Origin: an uncultured Opitutia bacterium
GTDB lineage: Bacteria > Verrucomicrobiota > Verrucomicrobiia > Opitutales > Opitutaceae
Assembly (NCBI GenBank): GCA_903869665.1
Contig: CAIPZZ010000171.1
Location: 1-44,015, forward strand
Direction: 5' to 3'
DNA length: 44,015 nucleotides
Part shown: positions 24,522-33,002 of the stretch, one piece after another
How the letters are laid out: each line of letters begins with the position of its first letter
Numbering within the stretch: the stretch's first letter is position 1
Notes under the pieces: model-generated
Told to the model about the DNA's origin: nothing
Databases searched by the model: none
The model's input: only the letters and a program-made list of their open reading frames with translations
Made by a program: the position numbers and the translations under genes

Positions 24522-25352
24522 TCAGTCTTCCGCCAGTTCGGCCTCCAGCGCCGCCTCGTCGCCGGGCTGCGGCGAAGAGCCATCCTCGTCAGGCAGCGGA
24601 TGCGCGCGCACGAAATCAGTGAATTGCACCAACTCGAACCGCCCGTCCCAGTGTTCGACAAGGGCGGTGAGTGACTCGACCCAGTCGCCGCTATTGAGGT
24701 AGTGGACGTCGCCGATCATCTTGTCGGCGGCGGTGTGGATGTGGCCGCAGATGACGCCGGCGCAGCCGCGCTCGTGGGCGAGGCGCGTGATGTGGCCCTC
24801 AAACTTCGAGACGTGGTTCACCGCGCCTTTCACCCGTGCCTTGATGGCTTTGCTCAGGGACCAGTATTCCTTGCCGCGCCACGCGCGCCAGTGGTTGTAG
24901 GCGCGGTTGAGCGTGAGCAGCATCTGGTAGCCCCAGTCGCCGAGGTGCGCGAGGAAGACGAAGTTCCGCGTGACGGTGTCGAACACGTCGCCGTGGAGCA
25001 CCAAGTAGCGGCGGCCGTCGGTGGTCTCGTGCAGATGCTCCTCGACGACAGAGAGATTTTCAAAGTCGAGCGGGAGGAACTTGCCGAGCACGTCGTCGTG
25101 GTTGCCGCGGAGATAGACGACCTGTGTGCCGCGTTTCTCCATGTGCTTGAGCACGACGCGGACGAAGCGCGTGTGGGCGTTGTGCCACTTGCCGCCGCGC
25201 ACGAGCTGCCAGCCGTCAATGATATCGCCGTTGAGAATGAGCTTCTCGCAGCGGACGTGGCGGAGAAAATGCGTGACCTCGGCGACCTTGCTGTCGGCCG
25301 TGCCGAGATGCACGTCGGAGAGAATGACGGTGCGGACGCGGAGTTTGCTCAT
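24522..25352 (-). CDS. Calcineurin-like metallophosphoesterase, LpxH-related
   Basis: 276 residues. Metal-site motifs are in order: DVH (13-15), GD (42-43), GNHDD (83-87), LHGD near 119 and CGHIH near 196. These match the UDP-2,3-diacylglucosamine pyrophosphatase (LpxH-like) branch of the metallophosphoesterases, which removes UMP from a lipid A precursor. It is slightly longer than E. coli LpxH (240), with an acidic tail. The ATG at 25352 is fixed by a 4-base ATGA overlap with the stop of the preceding gene. It is the third gene of a minus-strand operon with two glycosyltransferases, so hydrolysis of a UDP-lipid or similar envelope intermediate is plausible. Whether this is the true LpxH of the cell or a paralog cannot be told here. 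Confidence 0.85.
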   Translation of the reverse strand: MSKLRVRTVILSDVHLGTADSKVAEVTHFLRHVRCEKLILNGDIIDGWQLVRGGKWHNAHTRFVRVVLKHMEKRGTQVVYLRGNHDDVLGKFLPLDFENLSVVEEHLHETTDGRRYLVLHGDVFDTVTRNFVFLAHLGDWGYQMLLTLNRAYNHWRAWRGKEYWSLSKAIKARVKGAVNHVSKFEGHITRLAHERGCAGVICGHIHTAADKMIGDVHYLNSGDWVESLTALVEHWDGRFELVQFTDFVRAHPLPDEDGSSPQPGDEAALEAELAED

Positions 25353-26617
25353 GGGCGGAAGGACGCGGAGTTTGGCGACGCGGCAGACGGGAAAATCGGG
25401 GGGCGGGAAACTTGGGCCAGCACGCGTGCGGCGATGTCGCGTGCGGCGGCAGGACGGGAGAGACGCGTGAGCGCCGCGCGCCACTCGCGCCAGACGAGGC
25501 CGTCGTCGGCAAACGCGCGGCAGCACGCGGCAAGGATTGCGTCGGGCGTCTCGGCCAGCGCACCGGCGCCGTGGCGGCGGAGCAGCTCGTAGTTGCCCTC
25601 CTCCTGGCCGGGCACGATCTGGTTGACGATCATCGGGCAGCGCGCGGCGATGGATTCTTGGGTGGTCGCGCCGCCGGCTTTGCTGAGGACGAGGTGATGC
25701 GTGAGCAGCAAGCGCGGGATCTGGTCGGTCCAGCCGAGGATGGTCGTCGGGCCGGCGCGGCCAGCGGCCAGTTTCTCCAGCGTGCGGCGTAAACGCGCGT
25801 CGCGGCCGACGGCGACAGTGATTTCCCAGTCCGACTGGTCGAGCAAGGGGCGCAACAGCGCGGTGGCGTCACGCGTGACGGAATTAACGACGCAGAGCAC
25901 GCGCGGGCGGCCGCCCAGCGCTAGGTCGGGCGGTGTGAGGTGAACGTTCTCCGCGATGAACGCCGGGGTAGGGAAGCCGCAGTCATGCACGAGACCAGGC
26001 GCGACCCCGGCGCGCAGCAGCACGTTGGCCGAGTCCGCATCGGTCACGAACCAGCCGGCGCACGGCGCGCGCCACCAGATGGAGTTGATGCTGAGGGCGT
26101 CGGTGACGACGTTGAACCATGGCGCGACGGCGCGGCCCTCGCGGGCGAGCCGCGCGAGCATGAAAGCGTAAACGGGGTAGGTGCAGCACACCGCGGCGGG
26201 CTGCTCGGCGGCGAGCAGTTCGCCTAGGACGCGCGTCTCGCCGCGCAGCAGGCGCAGGCTGCGCTTGGGGAACTGTGAGCGGTCGAGCCAGCCATAGACG
26301 GACTGCCAGACGCGTGGGGCGCGGTTGATGAGCGCGAGGTAGCCGCGGCGCGAAACGGCGTTGAGGCGCGGCGAGGCGAGCGCGAACACGTCGGCCACGC
26401 GGGCCGCGCCGGGAGCGAGGACACTGTCAAACGCGGCGGAGAGGTTGCGGGCGGCGGCGTTGTGGCCCTCGCCGAAGCCCGCGGTGAGGAGGAGGACGCG
26501 CTGCGGGTGGGCGCGCGGATGCCCACTCTGCGTTGGGCTGCCAACTTTCGGCGGCGGGCTGTCGGCGTCCGGGGCGGACGGCGCGGGGCCGGCGGCGAAA
26601 GTCGGGGGCGCAATCAT
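25349..26617 (-). CDS. MGDG-synthase-like glycosyltransferase (GT28)
   Basis: 422 residues. After a Pro/Ser-rich N-terminal ~35 residues comes RVLLLTAGFGEGHNAAARNL, the hallmark of the MGDG-synthase N-terminal domain, in which the GFGEGH loop helps bind the lipid acceptor. The C-terminal half has RVLCVVNSV, ILGWTDQIPRLLLTHHLVLSKAGGATTQESIA and IVNQIVPGQEEGNYELL, the nucleotide-sugar-binding GT28/MurG-type half. Such enzymes (plant MGD1, Bacillus UgtP) transfer galactose or glucose to diacylglycerol. It overlaps both neighbours by ATGA, so the three genes are likely translated together. The sugar and acceptor are not determined by sequence. Confidence 0.87.
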   Translation of the reverse strand: MIAPPTFAAGPAPSAPDADSPPPKVGSPTQSGHPRAHPQRVLLLTAGFGEGHNAAARNLSAAFDSVLAPGAARVADVFALASPRLNAVSRRGYLALINRAPRVWQSVYGWLDRSQFPKRSLRLLRGETRVLGELLAAEQPAAVCCTYPVYAFMLARLAREGRAVAPWFNVVTDALSINSIWWRAPCAGWFVTDADSANVLLRAGVAPGLVHDCGFPTPAFIAENVHLTPPDLALGGRPRVLCVVNSVTRDATALLRPLLDQSDWEITVAVGRDARLRRTLEKLAAGRAGPTTILGWTDQIPRLLLTHHLVLSKAGGATTQESIAARCPMIVNQIVPGQEEGNYELLRRHGAGALAETPDAILAACCRAFADDGLVWREWRAALTRLSRPAAARDIAARVLAQVSRPPIFPSAASPNSASFRP

Positions 26618-27942
26618 GACATGGGCGCGACGGGCGCCTTGACCGGCAGCGGCGGTGTGCTGTCGGCGGAGTCGCTAGGCGGCGGAGCAAACGGCGGGGC
26701 GGAGTTGGAAGCTGCCGTCGGAGAAAAATGCGAGTCCAAGGGGGAGTCAGGTGACGCCGCGACCGGCAAGGATGCTGAAGATAGATGGTTGGACGTTGGA
26801 TATTGCGGGCCGTCGCCGCCAGCGATGGCGCGTAGGTGGGCCTCGAAGCGGACGATCACAGATTCCCACGACTGTGCGGCGACGGAGGCGCGAGCGACGG
26901 GCCCGAGGCGCGATCGGAGCGCGGGGTCGGCGGCGAGGCGCGCGGCGGCGGACACGAGATCGTCGGGCCGTGAGCGAGGGACGGCGAGGCCGTTCTCCCC
27001 ATCGCGCACGAACTGGCGGGTGGCGGCGTAGTCGAACGAAGCGGTGGCGAGGCCGCTCGCCATCGCCTCGGTGAGCACATTGCCGAACGTCTCCGTGAGG
27101 CTGGCGTGGATGTAGATGTCGGCGGAGGCGTAGTGGACGGCGAGTTCTTCGCGCGGCACGAAACCGGTGAAAATGCAGCCCGGGTGCGCGTGCTGGAGCG
27201 CGGCGCGCATCGGGCCGTCGCCGATGATGACGAAGCGGCAGCGGCTGTTGGCGGTGCGCATCGCCGCAAACGCACGGAAAAGCAGCGGGTAATTTTTCTC
27301 CGCTGCAATCCGGCCGACATGCAGGACGACGGGGTCGCCGGGCTGCACACCCCAGGCGACGCGGAGCTTGGTCGAGCGACGGGCGGGAGTAAACAACCGG
27401 GTATCCACCCCGCGCGAGAGCATGGCGACGCGCGCGAAACCGAGCGCGGCCAGTTCGTCGCGCAGCTCGGCGGTGGGCGCGAAGGTGAGCCTAGCGCGGT
27501 TGTGGAATCGCCGCAGCCACCAGAGCACAGGCCGGCGTAGCAAAGCGGCGCCGTAGAGGCCGGCGTAGGCGTGGAAATTGGTGTGAAAACTCGACGTGAC
27601 CGGCACGCCCAGCGCGCGCGCGGCCGTGACGGCCGACGCGCCGAGCGGCCCTTCGGTGGCGACGTGGACGAGGTCAGGCCGATCAGCGGCCCAAATTTTT
27701 TTCAGCCGTCCGCGCGCGGGCAGGCCGAAGCGAAGCTGGCGGTAGCCGGGGATCGGCCAGCCTGGCAACGCGATCTCACGGAACTCCGGGTGCGCCGCGT
27801 CGCCGGGGAGGTCGTCGCGGCGCGGGCGGTAAACCGTGACAGCATGCCCCCGCCGGCCCAGCTCGCGGGCGATGACGCCGAATGTCATCGCCACGCCGTT
27901 GATCTCGGGCGGGAAGGTCTCGGTGACGAGGGCGAGTTTCAC
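26614..27942 (-). CDS. GT4 family glycosyltransferase
   Basis: 442 residues. It starts MKLALVTETFPPEINGVAMT, typical of GT4 enzymes such as SqdX and GDP-mannose-dependent mannosyltransferases (PimB/MgtA type). HVATEGPLGASAVTAA, SSFHTNFHAYA and the C-terminal donor site VLHVGRIAAEKNYPLL followed by ASLTETFGNVLTEAMASG (the E-x7-E motif) support this. The last ~65 residues are an unstructured Pro/Ser/Ala tail not expected in the family. It is the first gene of the three-gene operon, so a glycolipid made in two glycosyl steps is one reading. Its start faces pfkA across a 168-base divergent spacer. Confidence 0.88.
   Translation of the reverse strand: MKLALVTETFPPEINGVAMTFGVIARELGRRGHAVTVYRPRRDDLPGDAAHPEFREIALPGWPIPGYRQLRFGLPARGRLKKIWAADRPDLVHVATEGPLGASAVTAARALGVPVTSSFHTNFHAYAGLYGAALLRRPVLWWLRRFHNRARLTFAPTAELRDELAALGFARVAMLSRGVDTRLFTPARRSTKLRVAWGVQPGDPVVLHVGRIAAEKNYPLLFRAFAAMRTANSRCRFVIIGDGPMRAALQHAHPGCIFTGFVPREELAVHYASADIYIHASLTETFGNVLTEAMASGLATASFDYAATRQFVRDGENGLAVPRSRPDDLVSAAARLAADPALRSRLGPVARASVAAQSWESVIVRFEAHLRAIAGGDGPQYPTSNHLSSASLPVAASPDSPLDSHFSPTAASNSAPPFAPPPSDSADSTPPLPVKAPVAPMS
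26781..26805 (-). repeat. NIQHPTSNIQ-type short repeat inside the GT4 tail
   Basis: The plus strand here carries GATGGTTGGACGTTGGATAT, an AT-richer TTGGA-rich patch in very GC-rich sequence. On the coding strand it gives PQYPTSNHLSS. The pattern resembles the TTGGATGTTGGA elements that add NIQHPTSN-like peptides to proteins in some Verrucomicrobiota. It may be a short dispersed repeat captured by the gene end. Confidence 0.4.
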
Positions 27943-28110
27943 GGTGGAAGATGAGTGCCGGTCTTCAGCGGCATCTGCCCCGCTAGGCTATCTGCACCGT
28001 GCGGCGTTTGCGTGACGGCTAGGTTACAATCTGGCCAAACCCGGCCAGCGGGATAATTTTTCGAAAACTCAGGCTCGCGCCGCGCGCGCCGCACCGCACA
28101 CTCATGGCCC
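27943..28110. promoter_or_regulatory. Divergent promoter region between GT4 operon and pfkA
   Basis: This 168-base spacer is the only place for the promoters of both the minus-strand glycolipid operon and pfkA. It holds AT-richer patches (GATAATTTTTCGAAAACTC near 28050) in a GC-rich setting, but I could not settle on a -35/-10 pair for either direction. Confidence 0.4.
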
Positions 28111-29253
28111 ATGCCCAGAAAATCTCGTGGCACCATCGGCATTCTTACGGCGGGCGGCGATTGCCCCGGCCTGAACGCTGTTATTCGCGGCGTCGCCAAG
28201 GCCGCGATGCACCACGGCATCCGCGTGCTCGGCATCCGCGATGGCTTTCGCGGTCTCGTGGAGAACCGCACCGTCGAGCTGAGCAACGGCCTCGTGAGCG
28301 GCATCCTCATGCAGGGCGGCACGTTTCTCGGCAGCAGCCGTGACAAGCCGCACAAGATGCCGGTCGGCCACCGCGTCGTGGACATGACCGAAGTTGCCGT
28401 GCGGAACTACCGGCGGCTTGGGCTCGACTGCCTCGTGTGCCTCGGCGGCAACGGCACGCAAAAGAACGCCCTCCGCCTCCACCAGCGCGGCGGCATCAAT
28501 GTCCTCACGTTGCCCAAGACGATTGACAACGACGTGGCAGAGACGGACATCACCTTCGGCTTTGACTCTGCGATGTCCATCGCCACCGAGGCGATTGACC
28601 GGCTGCACACCACGGCCACGAGCCATCACCGTATCATCGTGTGCGAGATCATGGGGCATTCTGCCGGCTGGCTCTGCCTTGGTGCGGGCATCGCGGGCGG
28701 GGCGGACGTGATTTTGATTCCGGAAATTCCCTACGATCTCGACGTGATCGTCCGCAGCCTAGCGCACCGCCGCCGTGCCGGGAAACGTTTCTCCATCATC
28801 GCGGTGGCTGAGGGCATCCTGTCGCGCGCCGAGGCCGAGCGCCGCACCGCGCTGGGAAAAAAACAGAAAAAGAATTCCGAAAAGACCCCCGCCCCGGTCG
28901 CGCCGCACGCGCCCGACGCCGTGCATCTCGTCCACGAGCCCGTCGCCAGCCGTCTCGCGCGGCACATCCAGCAGCTCACCGGCGTCGAGGCACGCGTGAC
29001 TTCTCTCGGCCATGTGCAGCGCGGCGGGCCGCCGACGGCGTTCGACCGGCTGCTCTGCACGCGGCTTGGCACCAAGGCCGGCGAGCTGCTCGCGCAGGGC
29101 CACTACAACATTATGGTCGGCGTGAAAGGCACGGAGTGCGTGCCGGTGCCGCTGGAAAACGTGGCCGGCCTCAAGCGCACAGTGCCACCCGACCACCCGT
29201 GGCTGCGAACCGCCCGGCTCGTCGAGACCTGCCTGGGCGACGAGGCGGTGTGA
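28111..29253 (+). CDS. pfkA: 6-phosphofructokinase, group III-like
   Basis: 380 residues. It phosphorylates fructose 6-phosphate in glycolysis. GILTAGGDCPGLNAVIRG (9-26) is the phosphate-donor loop. PKTIDND (135-141) contains the catalytic Asp139, and MGHSAGW (181-187) and AEGILS match the family. Key donor-specificity positions are GGNGT (112-116) and Lys136: the position of E. coli Asp103 is Asn, Gly104 is kept, and the position of Gly124 is Lys. Gly plus Lys is typical of group III and related enzymes, so the donor (ATP or PPi) is uncertain. A Lys-rich insert, GKKQKKNSEKTPAPV, lies at about 251-265. The ATG at 28111 starts the conserved domain after six residues; an ATG at 28104 is out of frame. 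Confidence 0.92.
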   Translation: MPRKSRGTIGILTAGGDCPGLNAVIRGVAKAAMHHGIRVLGIRDGFRGLVENRTVELSNGLVSGILMQGGTFLGSSRDKPHKMPVGHRVVDMTEVAVRNYRRLGLDCLVCLGGNGTQKNALRLHQRGGINVLTLPKTIDNDVAETDITFGFDSAMSIATEAIDRLHTTATSHHRIIVCEIMGHSAGWLCLGAGIAGGADVILIPEIPYDLDVIVRSLAHRRRAGKRFSIIAVAEGILSRAEAERRTALGKKQKKNSEKTPAPVAPHAPDAVHLVHEPVASRLARHIQQLTGVEARVTSLGHVQRGGPPTAFDRLLCTRLGTKAGELLAQGHYNIMVGVKGTECVPVPLENVAGLKRTVPPDHPWLRTARLVETCLGDEAV

Positions 29254-29311
29254 AGCGCGCTCTAGGGGCACACTCCATCCCAATCGCCTGACTCTGTCGG
29301 CCGGAGCTCGC

Positions 29312-29719
29312 TCAGACCGGAGTTGCGGGCGTCGGCGCGACCACCGGCGCGGCCTGGACGGGCACGGGCGTCGCTGCCGCTGCTGGCGACGGCCGGGGCT
29401 TTTTCACGGCTGCTGCCGTAAGGGGCGTGGCGACTGTCTTCGGTGCGGCGGATTTTTTGGGGACGGCGGCCCGCTTGGCCGCAGCACGGATTTTGGCGGC
29501 CTTGGCCTGCTTGGCGAGCACGGCCTGTGTGGTGGCGAGCCGCTTCTTCAGTGCCTTGGCCTCCTTGCGCGTTTCCTTGGCGGATTTTTTGGCGAGCTTG
29601 AACGCCCGGCGGGCCTGTTTCAGCCCGGCCTTCGCGGCGTGCGCGCGTTTCTTCGCGGCGGCGAGCTGGGTGGAAAGTTCACGGACGGAGCTGGGTTTGG
29701 AGGGGGCGGATTTTTTCAT
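29312..29719 (-). CDS. Lys/Ala/Pro-rich histone H1-like protein
   Basis: 135 residues, very basic and Ala-rich. The N-terminal half is a probable helix or coiled coil with regular Lys/Arg (LSTQLAAAKKRAHAAKAGLK, KLAKKSAKETRKEAKALKK). The C-terminal half is Pro/Ala-rich and unstructured (KKSAAPKTVATP, PVPVQAAPVVAPTPATPV). The composition matches bacterial histone H1-like, AlgP/Hc1-type DNA-binding proteins. It converges on pfkA and stands alone, with its own promoter presumably in the 323-base spacer upstream. A nucleoid role is inferred from composition only. Confidence 0.7.
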   Translation of the reverse strand: MKKSAPSKPSSVRELSTQLAAAKKRAHAAKAGLKQARRAFKLAKKSAKETRKEAKALKKRLATTQAVLAKQAKAAKIRAAAKRAAVPKKSAAPKTVATPLTAAAVKKPRPSPAAAATPVPVQAAPVVAPTPATPV

Positions 29720-30042
29720 GGGCGCGGCGGGGTGGGTGGCGGATGGAACGAGGCGGCGGTTACAGCTGTGTTACACCGCAGCCCGCCGCGCGCAACACCG
29801 CGAATGTTACATTTTTATCCCCTTTGGGCCTCCCATCTCCGCCCGGCGCGGTGCGGACGGCTCGCGACCGGCCCGCACGCGGACGCGGGCCGACTTTGCC
29901 AAATCGTCACCCGCCCGCCGCGAAAGCGACACACGCGGGCCGCATGATGTGTGGCGAAATCCTCATGCGACACGCGTGCCCGCTCCGCCGGCACTCCCTT
30001 TCGCCAATTGGGCCATCCGCTACCACCGGCAAATTTCCAACC
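29720..30042. other. Spacer upstream of divergent histone-like and PEP-CTERM genes
   Basis: This 323-base stretch has no gene I can support. It must hold the promoters of the histone-like gene (minus) and probably of the PEP-CTERM pair (plus). Several TTACA-type words (29760-29815) stand out, but no clear operator, terminator or RNA was recognised. Confidence 0.4.
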
Positions 30043-30738
30043 ATGAAAATCTCCCTCGCCTCCCGTCTTCTCCTAACCGTCGGCGCGCTCTCGCTCGCCC
30101 TTGTTCCAACCGCCCACGCCCAGCTCATCATCACCGAGGTGATGCCGGGCGGGTCGGCCGCCACCTATGCCGCCGACTGGTTTGAGCTCACCAACAAGGG
30201 CGCGAGCGCGCTCAATATCTCCGGCTTCAAGGTGGACGACAGCTCCGCCGCGTTTGCCACCGCCCTGGCGTTGCAGGGCGTCACGTCCATCGCGCCCGGC
30301 GAGTCCGTGGTCTTCATGGAGAGCGCGGGGGGCGCGGCCATCGGGGCGTTCCAGACCTTTTGGGGCGGGCTCGGCGGCATTCAGCTCGGTTTCTACAGCG
30401 GCGCAGGCATCGGCCTCAGCTCCAGCGGTGACGCGGTGAACATTTTTGACAGCGGCGGCTCCTTTGTGTCCGGGGTCACGTTCGGGGCGAACGCGACCAC
30501 CTTCACCTTCGACAACCACGCGTCCACCAACCCGGCCTCCACACTCATCAGCGCGTTGAGCGTGGACGGGCAGTTTGGCGCGTTCGCCTCGGTCGGCACG
30601 CCCACAAGCTTCGGATCGCCCGGCGCGATTGCCAACGCCGCCGCTGTCCCCGAGCCGTCCACTTACGCCGCGATTTTCGGCGCGCTCGCCCTGAGCGCCG
30701 CCGTGTGGTCGCGCCGCCGCGCCGCTTCCGTCAGCTGA
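30043..30738 (+). CDS. PEP-CTERM protein with lamin-tail-like domain
   Basis: 231 residues. A signal peptide (1-26, AHA/Q) is followed by LIITEVMPGG through DWFELTNKGASALNISGFKVDDSS and SIAPGESVVFMES, the pattern of lamin-tail domains (LTD), an Ig-like fold common in secreted bacterial proteins. The tail AVPEPSTYAAIFGALALSAAVWSRRRAASVS is a PEP-CTERM sorting signal. The ATG at 30043 begins the signal peptide. The next gene starts 32 bases later with an almost identical signal peptide (SLASRLLL), so the two are probably co-transcribed surface proteins. The ligand or role is unknown. Confidence 0.85.
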   Translation: MKISLASRLLLTVGALSLALVPTAHAQLIITEVMPGGSAATYAADWFELTNKGASALNISGFKVDDSSAAFATALALQGVTSIAPGESVVFMESAGGAAIGAFQTFWGGLGGIQLGFYSGAGIGLSSSGDAVNIFDSGGSFVSGVTFGANATTFTFDNHASTNPASTLISALSVDGQFGAFASVGTPTSFGSPGAIANAAAVPEPSTYAAIFGALALSAAVWSRRRAASVS

Positions 30739-30770
30739 ACTTTCTCCCGCCAATCCTTCCCCTTCCAGCC

Positions 30771-32477
30771 ATGAAATCCTCCCTCGCCTCCCGTCTCCTC
30801 CTCGCTGGCAGCGCGCTCGCGCTCGCCCTCGTTCCCGCCGCCCGCGCGCAGTTCGGCGCGACGACCGCGTTCACCCTAACCGGCAGCAACGTCTCTGCCT
30901 CCACCGGCGCGACCACGAGCACGCTCGGCGGGGTGACGTTCTCCAACCTCGGCCTTGTTGGTGTCGGCCGCATTGACGCCACGGCGGTTGACGCGTTCGG
31001 CGAGACGCTCGGCTCTGTGTCCGGTCTACAGGTGACTAACTGGACGATCAACGGCGGCGGCAACTACAGCGGCAGCTTCAATTTCACACCCGATCGCGGC
31101 TACAACGGTGCCACGTTCTCCAACTACGCCGCCCGCATCCAGACGGTGGACTTCAACTTCACGCCCTATACCGGCACGGCTACCAGCGGCGTCGCGCAAA
31201 ACCAGTTCAACCTCACCTACAACGGCGCGGCCTCGGCCAAGTTCACCTACGACTCGGGCGGCGGCACGTTCGTCACTACCACCGGCCTTGTGCCCGACAG
31301 CAACACCACGCTCGCCGGGAAAATCGTCCCCTTCGTGACCGTCTCCAACGGCCTCGGCACCGGCACCACCACTGGCACCACGAGCGCAATCAACCGCGTC
31401 TCCCTTGATACTGAGGGCCTCGTGCTCAAGGGCGACGGCTCCGGCTTCATCAGCGACGAATACGGCGCGAATATCTACCACTTCAACAGCGCCAAGCAGA
31501 TTGACGCCGTCATCACCCCGCCCGCCGCCGTCATCCCGCACACTGCGGGCAGCGTCCTCAACTTCAGCTCCGAGGTCAGTAACGTGGACGGCCGCCGCGG
31601 CAACCAGGGCATGGAGGGCGTCGCCCTCTCGCCCGACGGCACCAAGCTCTTCGGTCTCATGCAGAGCGCCACCATCCAGGACTCCGGCTCCGGCAACCAA
31701 GGCCGCCTCAACACCCGGCTCTTCGTCTATGATGTCAACGCCGCCGGCACCTCGACCACACTCTCCTCCGAATATGTGATCAAGCTCCCCGTGCTCAACG
31801 ACACCGGCAGCACCACCCTCTCGGCCAATAAGACCGCCGCGCAGAGCGAGATCGTCGCCCTCGACAACACCCATCTGCTCGTCCTCTCCCGCGACGGCAT
31901 CGGCAACGGCACCGCGACCACATCCGGCCCGGTGTTCAAGAGCGTGCTGCTGGTGGATCTAGCCACCGGCTCCAACATCCTCGGCAGCTTCGACGGCACC
32001 GCCGGCGATATCACCCCCAGCGGCACCACGCTCGCCGGCGGCATCACGCCCATGACCTACGTCGAGGCGGTCAACCTGCTCAACACGGCCCAGCTCAGCA
32101 AATTCGGCCTCCATCTCAGCGGCGGCTTCGGCGCCGACACCAACTCGCTTTCGGAGAAATGGGAAGGCCTGTCGCTTGTCCCCACGGAGACGCCCGGCGA
32201 GTATTTTCTCTTTGTCGCCAACGACAACGACTTCATCAGCGGCTCCACTGTGATGCGCGGCCTCGACGGTAACCTCAACGCGCCGATCAACGTGCTGACG
32301 GCCAACGGCCTGTCGGCGCAGAACGACACGATGTTCCTTGCCTACCGCGTGAGCCTCGGGGGCGTCGGCCAAATCAGCGCCATCTCCGCCATCCCCGAGC
32401 CCAGCACTTGGGCCGCCCTCGTCGGGTGTGCCGCTCTTCTCGTTGCGGTCGCGCGGCGACGGTTTCTGGTAACGTGA
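30771..32477 (+). CDS. PEP-CTERM protein with phytase-like esterase domain
   Basis: 568 residues. A signal peptide (1-26, ARA/Q) is followed by a beta-rich N-terminal region. The central section (LDTEGLVLKGDGSGFISDEYGANIYHF, NQGMEGVALSPDGTKLFGLMQ, LLVLSRDGIGNG, KWEGLSLVPTE, YFLFVANDNDF) has the repeated D-E and EG blocks of the esterase-like-activity-of-phytase family (PF13449), a propeller-like fold. The tail AIPEPSTWAALVGCAALLVAVARRRF is a PEP-CTERM signal, with Ile in place of the usual Val. Members of this family are widespread secreted proteins and few have proven substrates, so phosphatase activity should not be assumed. Confidence 0.82.
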   Translation: MKSSLASRLLLAGSALALALVPAARAQFGATTAFTLTGSNVSASTGATTSTLGGVTFSNLGLVGVGRIDATAVDAFGETLGSVSGLQVTNWTINGGGNYSGSFNFTPDRGYNGATFSNYAARIQTVDFNFTPYTGTATSGVAQNQFNLTYNGAASAKFTYDSGGGTFVTTTGLVPDSNTTLAGKIVPFVTVSNGLGTGTTTGTTSAINRVSLDTEGLVLKGDGSGFISDEYGANIYHFNSAKQIDAVITPPAAVIPHTAGSVLNFSSEVSNVDGRRGNQGMEGVALSPDGTKLFGLMQSATIQDSGSGNQGRLNTRLFVYDVNAAGTSTTLSSEYVIKLPVLNDTGSTTLSANKTAAQSEIVALDNTHLLVLSRDGIGNGTATTSGPVFKSVLLVDLATGSNILGSFDGTAGDITPSGTTLAGGITPMTYVEAVNLLNTAQLSKFGLHLSGGFGADTNSLSEKWEGLSLVPTETPGEYFLFVANDNDFISGSTVMRGLDGNLNAPINVLTANGLSAQNDTMFLAYRVSLGGVGQISAISAIPEPSTWAALVGCAALLVAVARRRFLVT

Positions 32478-33002
32478 ATCTTTCGCATCTCACCGCACAG
32501 ATACAAACTAGGGGATAGATTCGAGGAGACCTTGCGTCCTGCATGCCGGCGTAGAGGGCGTCAATCACGGCCATCCACGAGGGCGTTAGGTCGCGCACTA
32601 AAACCGGGGCGGCCAACGGGACTCAGATCCGGATTCAAAAGCCGGAAAGTAACCTGCACACACAAAATGCAGATCCTGCGGCAAACCCAGCCCGCACAAT
32701 CTGGATTATTCCATGCCGCCAATGGATGTCGGCGCTAAATCTACTGGACTGCGCGGTGTGAGGACTTTGACAAATAGGAGGCAGTGTTAATGGATTTTAC
32801 CGCGATCCGAGGAAGAAGCGGTGATGTCGGGCTTGGACAATCCTAGCGCTCACTCTCAGGCGAAGTTGAAGTTGATGACGATGTGATCGGCGTCCAAACG
32901 GTTCGGCAGCACCTCGTGACGCAGACAGCGCTCAAAGAGTATGGCGCTTCCTACTTCCGGGGGTGACGTGCGTGCGGTTCTGCGTCGAGCGTCGGCACAG
33001 GC
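32478..33002. other. Gene-poor spacer, lower G+C, with a coding remnant
   Basis: About 525 bases between convergent transcription units. G+C is visibly lower than around it. The only coding trace I can support is the short minus-strand remnant at 32856-32957. No terminator with a clear T-tract was found for either neighbouring unit. Confidence 0.5.
32856..32957 (-). pseudogene. Possible C-terminal remnant of a 2-oxoglutarate/Fe(II) oxygenase-like gene
   Basis: The minus strand reads EVGSAILFERCLRHEVLPNR, then LDADHIVINFNFA, and a stop. The G-S-A-x-L-F ... RHEV.P pattern resembles the end of double-stranded beta-helix dioxygenases, where the second metal-binding His precedes V.P. Only about 33 residues survive. 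Upstream in frame the sequence loses sense and meets a stop near 33003. No complete gene remains. Confidence 0.3.

Noticed and set aside
32374-32616. Minus-strand frame reading MAAPVLVRDLTPSWMAVIDAL
   Set aside because: It overlaps the end of the phytase-like PEP-CTERM gene and turns into Arg-rich antisense sequence; I could not support it as a gene or a remnant.
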